From Coxiellaceae bacterium (GTDB taxonomy: Bacteria > Pseudomonadota > Gammaproteobacteria > Coxiellales > Coxiellaceae): a DNA stretch of 8,898 nucleotides. Shown here one piece after another: positions 1 to 5,703 of the stretch (its first letter is position 1; every line of letters begins with the position of its first letter). The DNA lies in contig JABABH010000036.1 of NCBI GenBank assembly GCA_014238325.1, positions 1 to 8,898 on the forward strand. Reading direction: 5' to 3'. The position numbers were made by a program, and so were the translations under genes. The notes under the pieces were generated by a model that was not told where the DNA came from, made no database searches, and saw nothing but the letters and a program-made list of their open reading frames with translations.

Positions 1-219
1 AGTAATCACGTTTTGACATGTTTATTAATCACTGAATTAAAGATAGCCTTACCCTGATCATAAAAGACCCCAGCAAGCACATCATAAAATTATTAGGTTT
101 GGTATAGCCTGAAATATGTCGCTCGAATGCTCCCAGCACGCATTCAAAACAGGATGCGCACACATCCAAAAAAGGGCATAGGCAAAGCCAAAAATCAGTA
201 TACCCACACTAAGATCATA

Positions 220-257
220 TGTGCGAGAAGCAAAACGACCATCAGCTCTCTCGCACA
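220..257 (-). terminator. Stem-loop downstream of dnaK
   Basis: TGTGCGAGA (220-228) and TCTCGCACA (249-257) form a perfect 9-bp stem with a 20-nt loop, starting 14 nt after the dnaK stop codon. No T-tract follows on the minus strand, so it is a weak candidate for an intrinsic terminator. It could equally be an mRNA 3'-end stabiliser. The remaining bases 1-219 hold no supportable gene on either strand, and in particular no dnaJ start. Confidence 0.4.
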
Positions 258-270
258 GTATGATGATCGC

Positions 271-2235
271 TTATTTATCCTTACCGGTTTTTTTATCCTC
301 GTCTTTTACTTCTTCAAATTCAGCATCGACCACATCTTCGGGTTTAGTCGATGCATTGGCATCTGATGATGGCTGCTGTTCTGCTGCATTCTCCGCTTGT
401 GGACGACTATGCTGAGCTAAAGCAGAGGACAATTCAGTTAAAGCTTGAGTTTTCCCCGTAATGGTCGCTTCATTATCTTCCTTCATCGCAGCTTGAAGTT
501 CCTCAATACTTGATTGAATCTTTTGTTTCTGATCTTTAGGAGCAGCATCACCGGCATCTTTAAGCATTTTTTCAGCCGTATGAATAGAAGCATCGGCCTG
601 ATTTCGCACTTCCACCAATTGATGAAATTTGCGATCAGCATCACGATGTGACTCGGCATCCTTGACCATTTTATTGATCTCTTCTTCCGATAGCCCACTG
701 GAGGCTTGGATGACAATGACCTGTTCTTTGCCTGTAGCTTTATCTTTAGCAGATACATTTAAAATACCATTGGCATCAATATCGAAAGTAACATCAACTT
801 GTGGTACACCGCGAGGGGCATTGGAAATACCGGTTAAATCAAAACGACCCAATGATTTATTGGCAGAAGCGACTTCACGCTCACCTTGTAATACATGCAC
901 CGTGACAGCATTTTGATTATCTTGTGCCGTTGAAAATACCTGATTAGCCTTCGTCGGAATCGTCGTATTTTTATCAATTAGCTTGGTCATGACTCCACCC
1001 AAAGTCTCTATACCCAAAGATAAAGGCGTCACATCCAATAACAAGACATCTTTTACTTCACCGGTCAAGACGGCCCCTTGCACAGCTGCACCAATAGCAA
1101 CCGCTTCATCTGGATTCACGTCTTTACGAGGTGCTTTCTTAAAAAATTCCTTAACGGCTTCCTGTACTTGAGGCATACGTGTTTGCCCACCGACGAGAAT
1201 GACATCATTAATATCAGAAACTTGCAAACCTGCGTCTTTAATCGCAATTTTGCAGGGAGCAATCGTGCGCTCTACCAAATCTTCAACAAGCGACTCCAGC
1301 TTAGCACGCGTCACTTTCATATTTAAGTGTTTCGGTCCTGATGCGTCGGCCGTAATATAGGGTTCATTAATCGTCACCTGTTGCGCAGAAGACAGCTCTT
1401 GCTTCGCTTTCTCGGCCGCTCCTTTTATACGCTGTAGTGCTAAGGCATCTTTACGAAGATCAATGCCCGACTCTTTCTTATATTCGTCCATGATATAATC
1501 CATTAGGCGTAAGTCAAAATCTTCACCGCCTAAAAAGGTATCACCATTCGTCGCGAGCACTTCAAACTGATGCTCTCCATCTACGTCAGCAATCTCAATA
1601 ATGGAAACATCAAAAGTACCGCCACCTAAGTCATAGACCGCAATTTTAGTATCGCCTTTTTTCTTATCCATGCCATAAGCCAAGGCTGCAGCGGTCGGCT
1701 CATTGATAATACGTTTCACCTGAAGACCCGCAATTTTCCCAGCATCTTTAGTGGCTTGCCTTTGCGAGTCGTTGAAATAAGCAGGTACGGTAATCACCGC
1801 TTCAGTCACTTCATGTCCCAAATAGTCTTCCGCTGTCTTTTTCATATGCATCAATATTTGTGCAGCTATTTGTGGTATGGCCAGGTGTTCCCCACTCGAA
1901 GTCGCCACACAGGCAGCCCCATTCTTAGCCTCTGCAATCGCATAAGCCACCATGTCTTTATCTTGCTGCACAATATCATCTTTAAACTTACGACCAATCA
2001 ATCGCTTAGTTCCATAGAAGGTGTTTGCTGGATTCGTCACGGCCTGGTTTTTAGCCATATCACCGGTCAGTCTCTCTCCCTCTTTGTCAATCGCGACGAT
2101 AGAAGGCGTCGTACGATGACCTTGTGCGTTCTCAATCACCTTGGGGGGGGAGCCTCCAGTTTTAAAGGCGACACAAGAATTACTCGTCCCAAGATCAATA
2201 CCCACAATGACATTCTTATTTCCCGTATTCGACAT
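271..2235 (-). CDS. dnaK: Molecular chaperone DnaK (Hsp70)
   Basis: This is a full-length 654-residue Hsp70, the ATP-dependent cytosolic chaperone that binds exposed hydrophobic segments and works with a J-protein and GrpE. All three Hsp70 signatures are visible: IDLGTSNSCV near residue 13, VYDLGGGTFDVSII near 200 and VILVGGQTRMPQVQEAV near 345. The interdomain linker DVLLLDVTPLSLG (about 396-408) and the substrate-binding domain follow. The C-terminus carries DAEFEEVKDEDKK and then a short extra lysine-rich tail. The phosphate loop reads GTSNS instead of the usual GTTNS, a conservative Thr-to-Ser change at residue 18. The ATG start is supported by a Shine-Dalgarno AAGGGGG (2248-2242) seven nt upstream. 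Neither grpE (upstream) nor dnaJ (within 270 bp downstream) is adjacent, unlike the common grpE-dnaK-dnaJ order. The upstream DNA holds a heat-shock-type and a housekeeping-type promoter. Identity is certain from sequence. Confidence 0.98.
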   Translation of the reverse strand: MSNTGNKNVIVGIDLGTSNSCVAFKTGGSPPKVIENAQGHRTTPSIVAIDKEGERLTGDMAKNQAVTNPANTFYGTKRLIGRKFKDDIVQQDKDMVAYAIAEAKNGAACVATSSGEHLAIPQIAAQILMHMKKTAEDYLGHEVTEAVITVPAYFNDSQRQATKDAGKIAGLQVKRIINEPTAAALAYGMDKKKGDTKIAVYDLGGGTFDVSIIEIADVDGEHQFEVLATNGDTFLGGEDFDLRLMDYIMDEYKKESGIDLRKDALALQRIKGAAEKAKQELSSAQQVTINEPYITADASGPKHLNMKVTRAKLESLVEDLVERTIAPCKIAIKDAGLQVSDINDVILVGGQTRMPQVQEAVKEFFKKAPRKDVNPDEAVAIGAAVQGAVLTGEVKDVLLLDVTPLSLGIETLGGVMTKLIDKNTTIPTKANQVFSTAQDNQNAVTVHVLQGEREVASANKSLGRFDLTGISNAPRGVPQVDVTFDIDANGILNVSAKDKATGKEQVIVIQASSGLSEEEINKMVKDAESHRDADRKFHQLVEVRNQADASIHTAEKMLKDAGDAAPKDQKQKIQSSIEELQAAMKEDNEATITGKTQALTELSSALAQHSRPQAENAAEQQPSSDANASTKPEDVVDAEFEEVKDEDKKTGKDK

Positions 2236-2271
2236 ACTCTGCCCCCTTAATTGAAAATCAAATAGTTACAC

Positions 2272-2300
2272 ATTATACAGACCAAAATTTGAGGTGTCTT
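2272..2300 (-). promoter_or_regulatory. Sigma-70 type promoter of dnaK
   Basis: On the minus strand, AAGACA (2300-2295, four of six bases of TTGACA) is followed after exactly 17 nt by a perfect TATAAT (2277-2272). Transcription would start near 2265, about 30 nt before the start codon. It lies directly downstream of the heat-shock promoter, which would give basal plus stress-induced expression, as is common for dnaK genes. Confidence 0.55.
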
Positions 2301-2307
2301 ACACCTC
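2291..2307. repeat. 7-bp perfect inverted repeat across the dnaK promoters
   Basis: GAGGTGT-CTT-ACACCTC is a perfect inverted repeat with 7-bp arms and a 3-nt centre. It covers the expected start site of the heat-shock promoter and the -35 box of the housekeeping promoter, which is where an operator would sit. It is not CIRCE (TTAGCACTC-N9-GAGTGCTAA). An RNA hairpin at the very 5' end of the transcript is an alternative reading. Confidence 0.5.
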
Positions 2308-2336
2308 TATCTGGGGTTGATATTTTAAATTTCAAG
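2308..2336 (-). promoter_or_regulatory. Sigma-32 (heat-shock) type promoter of dnaK
   Basis: Reading the minus strand, CTTGAAA (2336-2330) is followed after 13 nt by CCCCAGAT (2316-2309). This matches the RpoH consensus CTTGAAA-N(11-16)-CCCCATNT closely: a perfect -35 and CCCCA of the -10. Transcription would start near 2302, about 65 nt before the dnaK ATG. The match, orientation and downstream gene all agree; the start site is inferred. Confidence 0.8.
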
Positions 2337-2602
2337 CGCTCAAACTATAAACAGGTAGATAAGACATCCTCGCTGCTCTAAGCAAAATTTTACCCATAAC
2401 TCAAACGGAACCGTCCAGCCACTTAATTGAGATTGCATCTATCTTCTCAGGGAGATCCTCGACAGAGCCCCGTTAGTCTGGATAACATCCCAAGTGGGTC
2501 ACGCAAAATTCTCATTCAAACTGAAAAAATTTTCGCATTGTAAACTAAAAAAACGGAATTTAGGAGAAAAAAAACATTAAGGAAAAATTAAATATAACAT
2601 TT

Positions 2603-2632
2603 TTGAAAATTTTCTTCTTATTCGCATACAAT
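2603..2632 (+). promoter_or_regulatory. Likely sigma-70 promoter of the J-like membrane protein gene
   Basis: TTGAAA (2603-2608) is followed after 18 nt by TACAAT (2627-2632); a second TACAAT overlaps at 2633-2638. The boxes sit in a strongly AT-rich stretch and would give a leader of about 97 nt before the ATG at 2737. No heat-shock consensus was found on this strand. Confidence 0.45.
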
Positions 2633-2736
2633 TACAATGCCAAACCCTGTACTTGCATCCTAAAAATCGCTATTCTGAAATGAAGACAAGGTGATGGGGA
2701 CACCGTTATTTGAAACAAAAACAGGAGCAAGCTAAT

Positions 2737-4800
2737 ATGCCTACTGTATCAAAACGTAATGACGACATTCCAGGTGGCAGCAACAACAGCCCAGCCAATA
2801 CACCAGAGACTCAACGACCTTCCGCCAACGATGCAGCCCTTAACAGCGATCAACAAGCATCTACAAGCTCTGAAGCTTCGGTGGACGAGGGCGATCCTAA
2901 GAAGAAAAAGGAAGAAGCTGCTCGCAACGGATTGAGTCATTTTATTTCGACATTTAATAGTAATATCTACGAACTGTGCGACCTCAGCCCTAATGCGACT
3001 GAAGCCACGATTAAAAAACAAAAACAAGCATACTTCGGTAAATTCAAGGATATTCCTCCAGACGAGGTTATTCCTCCAGAAATACTCAGCTCTATTTTTC
3101 AAAATCACTGGTATCCCTTTATGGGAGCTGCCTATCAGGACCTTATATTGACTGATGGGGGGCTTCTTAAAATTCAATCCGATGATAGCGTGAGTGCTCG
3201 CAGAGTCGATCTGGCGGTAAAGGAGTACTTTGAATCTAAATCTACGAGGAGCGACGCTCAAAATCGTGAAGACGAAGCAAAGCGTATACGTTACGATCAC
3301 AATCGTGAGGAAGAAGCAGAGCGTATACGTCAACAGCTCCTTAACCGCTTCACGCACGAGCTCGCTTTTAGGATTCTGTTAGATGCTGAAGCTCGTACTT
3401 ATTTAGATACCATTCGCAAGAAAGGCTTGTTTGAACCAGAATTCACTATTAGCAAAAAAAATAAATTAAATAAGTTTCTTACTTGTATTTTTACTGTTAA
3501 TGCTTTCATATTTGCTCTAGGCAACGCTATCCCACTCCTGATTTTTGTCCTATTTATCATAGCAGGGGTAGCCTCACCTGCACCCATCGCTGTCATCCTC
3601 GCTTTTTGCGCTGCTGCAATAGCTGCTGCATTAGCGTATTCAACTTTTAAGATCAACTACAAAATTGGGCGTGCTATTATTCCAGCTATTCTCAGGAATA
3701 AAAATATTTTTAAAGGCTGGATCGAATACACGCCAGAAGAACAAGCACTCTATAGAGAACGCTATAAATGTGATCCACCGCCCATGTCTGCAGCCAAAAA
3801 AGCACTGATAGTCAGTTCTGCCCTCGCTTCTGGCATCCTTCTTGGTGCCATTTTTGGCGTCGCTTGCTATACAGGCACGATCTTACTCGCCACCATCCTG
3901 ACCTCACTGGGCGTTAGCATGCCGCACGTCGCCGTGCTGGCTATCAGCATCGTAGCCATTATATGGGGCATTTCCGTTGCTTTCACGATGGGGAAAGCCA
4001 TAGCAGATCAGATTGCGGAATATATTAGAACAGATGCCATAAAACAAGCCATTCAATGGTTTAAAGATGCTACTCATGCAGAGCGACTGCTTGCCTGCTT
4101 AGGTCTTATAGCGGTAATAAGTGGGATTATTGGTACCTTCCTATTGGGTCGATCTACTCTTAAGGACGTTCTTACTCCCGTGTTGGGCTTACATGGTGCG
4201 GAGATAGGATCTTCTCTCATCTTGGGTGTGGCAGCACCCATTGACACCATTTTCTATATTCCTGGCTTAGCGCAGATGATTACAACAAAATTTTTCACAC
4301 TCACGTATAGGCAAATGTACGAGGAAACGAAAGCATTTCTCTCCTCACCAGCAGCTAAAAATGCCTTTATGAATGGTGCAGCTGCTGCAATCGGCATGTT
4401 CCTATTCCTGTCCTCCTTTGCCGTACCGATATCCTGGCCAGCTATGATTGCTATTTGCAGCTTCATCTTCCTTTGCGCGTTTATAAACTCTGCTGCTGCT
4501 GCAGCCCAAGGTGAGAAGAAAGCTAAGCCTACTCTCTCTGTAATGCCTGACTTACTCAAGCCTTTCAATTTTTCAATAAAATACTTTACGAGTGAATCTA
4601 AGGACAGCACTCACAAAGAAACCAACGATTCTCGAAAATCATCAGGTTCATCAGACGAGGGTTACGACGGATCCGGCAACCATGATAAGCAACAAGAGGG
4701 AGACGGGCAACCAAGCAAATTTTTCTCGACGAGTACGTCGTCGCCATCAGCTGCTAATGACTCCTCTAACCGCATAAAAACTAACTTTACCATCGGATAG
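2737..4800 (+). CDS. Polytopic membrane protein with a degenerate J-like N-terminal region
   Basis: Unrecognised 687-residue protein. I chose the ATG at 2737 because AGGAG (2723-2727) lies 9 nt upstream; the frame also opens at a TTG at 2710, which lacks such a site. Residues 1-65 are polar, Ser/Asn/Pro-rich and probably disordered, ending in a KKKK run. Residues 75-149 resemble a DnaJ J-domain: NIYELCDLSPNATEATIKK matches helix I, and AAYQDLILTD matches the end of helix III. The HPD position aligns with Lys104-Asp105-Ile106, so DnaK stimulation is doubtful. A charged helical stretch with a 13-residue tandem repeat (176-201) follows. Then come about nine or ten hydrophobic segments between residues 247 and 586, in an Ala/Ile-rich region. 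The tail (about 615-687) is Ser/Gly/Asp-rich. There is no signal peptide. Location in a membrane is clear. A secreted effector or a membrane-bound co-chaperone are both only guesses. Confidence 0.85.
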   Translation: MPTVSKRNDDIPGGSNNSPANTPETQRPSANDAALNSDQQASTSSEASVDEGDPKKKKEEAARNGLSHFISTFNSNIYELCDLSPNATEATIKKQKQAYFGKFKDIPPDEVIPPEILSSIFQNHWYPFMGAAYQDLILTDGGLLKIQSDDSVSARRVDLAVKEYFESKSTRSDAQNREDEAKRIRYDHNREEEAERIRQQLLNRFTHELAFRILLDAEARTYLDTIRKKGLFEPEFTISKKNKLNKFLTCIFTVNAFIFALGNAIPLLIFVLFIIAGVASPAPIAVILAFCAAAIAAALAYSTFKINYKIGRAIIPAILRNKNIFKGWIEYTPEEQALYRERYKCDPPPMSAAKKALIVSSALASGILLGAIFGVACYTGTILLATILTSLGVSMPHVAVLAISIVAIIWGISVAFTMGKAIADQIAEYIRTDAIKQAIQWFKDATHAERLLACLGLIAVISGIIGTFLLGRSTLKDVLTPVLGLHGAEIGSSLILGVAAPIDTIFYIPGLAQMITTKFFTLTYRQMYEETKAFLSSPAAKNAFMNGAAAAIGMFLFLSSFAVPISWPAMIAICSFIFLCAFINSAAAAAQGEKKAKPTLSVMPDLLKPFNFSIKYFTSESKDSTHKETNDSRKSSGSSDEGYDGSGNHDKQQEGDGQPSKFFSTSTSSPSAANDSSNRIKTNFTIG
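3262..3339 (+). repeat. 39-bp in-frame tandem duplication
   Basis: Two imperfect 39-bp copies (3262-3300 and 3301-3339) start with AATCGTGA and share GCGTATACGT. They encode NREDEAKRIRYDH and NREEEAERIRQQL, charged and helix-prone. The unit is 13 codons, so the frame is kept. Confidence 0.85.
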
Positions 4801-4817
4801 GCTCAGTGGCGCAGCAT

Positions 4818-4850
4818 CTGTCAGGGGGCCTTTAAAGGGGTCTCTGACAG
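4818..4850 (+). terminator. Stem-loop after the J-like gene
   Basis: CTGTCAG (4818-4824) pairs with CTGACAG (4844-4850). The stem extends inward through G-U, G-C and C-G pairs to a loop near 4831-4837. It begins 18 nt after the stop codon at 4800, the position expected for a terminator. It lacks a T-tract, so intrinsic termination would be weak. It also separates this gene from the tRNA promoter just downstream. Confidence 0.45.
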
Positions 4851-4868
4851 AAATGATCCTGCTCCCGA

Positions 4869-4897
4869 TTGACGACAATAATAAACTTAGTTATGCT
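4869..4897 (+). promoter_or_regulatory. Sigma-70 promoter of tRNA-Lys
   Basis: TTGACG (4869-4874), a 17-nt spacer and TATGCT (4892-4897) form a good housekeeping promoter about 50 nt upstream of the tRNA. The following bases GGCTGAGC are GC-rich, as in the discriminators of stable-RNA promoters under stringent control. A small stem (CTCCTT 4907-4912 with AAGGAG 4919-4924) lies in the 5' leader, which would be removed by RNase P. Confidence 0.7.
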
Positions 4898-4945
4898 GGC
4901 TGAGCTCTCCTTCAACGAAAGGAGGACATGCGAGTATAGAATTGT

Positions 4946-5021
4946 GGGCCGTTAGCTCAGTTGGTAGAGCAGCGGACTTTTAATCCGTTGGTCGTAGGTT
5001 CGAATCCTACACGGCCCACCA
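4946..5021 (+). tRNA. tRNA-Lys (anticodon TTT)
   Basis: The 76-nt gene folds into a standard cloverleaf. The acceptor stem is GGGCCGT with ACGGCCC, and the D-arm contains AGCTCAGTTGGTAGAGC. The anticodon stem is GCGGA/TCCGT around the loop CTTTTAA, with anticodon TTT at 4979-4981. The T-arm contains GGTTCGAATCC. CCA is encoded (5019-5021), as usual in gammaproteobacteria. It reads AAA and AAG lysine codons, and its sequence is close to the E. coli tRNA-Lys. It stands alone with its own promoter. tRNA 3' ends are frequent integration sites, and mobile-element genes occur downstream, but no second copy of the 3' end is visible in the window. Confidence 0.97.
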
Positions 5022-5178
5022 ATTAATCAATCAGTTACCGAACATTTTGTCGAAACACCTAATCCTGCTCGTGAATTTCTCGTAACCTTGTGGTGAGCGG
5101 TTGAGCGCTCCTTAGCACCGTTCCACACTGCTTACGCTCACAAACGCGGTTGGCCCCGCATCGATTAAGTTATCCAAT

Positions 5179-5292
5179 TCAGCACGTGAGTAGCATAGCT
5201 AGGATTGTTTTTAGGGGCATGGCTTTGCCCTTAACCATTGCCAGCGCTATCTTAAATGTAGCTGTTGCTGAGCGCTGTTTGTATTTAGCCAT
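5179..5292 (-). pseudogene. Possible remnant of an IS3-type transposase OrfA N-terminus
   Basis: A 37-codon minus-strand frame begins MAKYKQRSATATFKIALAMV and continues KGKA. Basic residues followed by a FKxxxALxxVKG pattern are reminiscent of the first helix of IS3-family OrfA proteins. The frame then stops, and the helix-turn-helix part expected next is not clear in any frame. No terminal inverted repeats were seen. Chance resemblance is quite possible. Confidence 0.22.
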
Positions 5293-5378
5293 GCTATGCC
5301 CCGCTCTACGAGCAGTATCTCCATCAAGTTTGACTAAAATGCAAGGTATACTAAGGCATTGAAATGATGAATATTATT

Positions 5379-5405
5379 GAAAAATAGGGGTGAATCCTTT
5401 CACCC
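5379..5405 (-). terminator. Rho-independent terminator-like hairpin, minus strand
   Basis: On the minus strand GGGTGAA-AGGA-TTCACCC (5405-5388) forms a perfect 7-bp stem with a 4-nt loop and is followed by CTATTTTTC. This has the shape of an intrinsic terminator. It is in the right orientation to end transcripts from the histidine kinase gene, although about 300 nt beyond its stop codon. Confidence 0.6.
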
Positions 5406-5703
5406 AACTCCCAGCTAGTCTAAGAGCCATATCCCTATTCGGAAAACAGTATAACTGATATTCTTTACTCTCACTACAAGAGAATAGAGCTATAGTCAAT
5501 GGTTGTGTATGGCTAAAATTGTGCATGAGATGGCGGCTCTTTTTTGGTATTAATCTTTATCCTGTTAAGTGGATTCTTTGACTTGAAGGCCATCCCTAAA
5601 TTTTACGCTTTGAATGGATAGTAGCTAATTGCTAAAAGACCCCCATCTATTAATAGAAATAGATTTGGAATAAATATTCAGATTTCTTAAGACATTCTTA
5701 CTT

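Larger units (their letters stand above)
2236..2736. other. Divergent intergenic region between dnaK and the J-like gene
   Basis: This 500-bp stretch has no gene I can support. Its left end (2236-2340) carries the two dnaK promoters, the inverted repeat and the dnaK ribosome binding site. The middle (2340-2540) shows only short open frames without start or family resemblance. The right part (2540-2736) is very AT-rich and holds the likely promoter, leader and Shine-Dalgarno of the divergent membrane-protein gene. Confidence 0.7.
5022..5703. other. Gene-poor region between tRNA-Lys and the kinase
   Basis: This 680-bp stretch has no intact gene. It contains several short open frames on both strands without ribosome binding sites. 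One of them (minus, 5292-5179) vaguely resembles a transposase N-terminus. There is also one terminator-like hairpin (5379-5405). The palindrome GAGCGCTC near 5102 has no assigned role. No integrase and no repeat of the tRNA end were found here. Confidence 0.6.

Noticed and set aside
1..219. Minus-strand open stretch downstream of dnaK, considered as a dnaJ start
   Set aside because: None of the frames shows a J-domain beginning, and the longest open frame follows a stop codon with no suitable start.
127..415. Short plus-strand open frames of 79 and 64 codons
   Set aside because: They overlap the 3' end of dnaK antisense, have no ribosome binding site and no family resemblance.
2291..2307. 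CIRCE element for HrcA control
   Set aside because: The repeat is GAGGTGT-N3-ACACCTC, with neither the CIRCE sequence nor the 9-nt spacer.
2749..3357. 202-codon minus-strand open frame
   Set aside because: It lies antisense to the strongly supported membrane-protein gene, its composition is a reflection of that gene and it has no motif.
4801..4818. Partial second tRNA (GCTCAGTGGCGCAGC resembles a D-arm)
   Set aside because: No acceptor, anticodon or T-arm follows; the next bases form the stem-loop after the membrane-protein gene.
5150..5362. 70-codon plus-strand open frame after the tRNA
   Set aside because: No ribosome binding site, no motif, and it overlaps the weak transposase-like remnant on the other strand.
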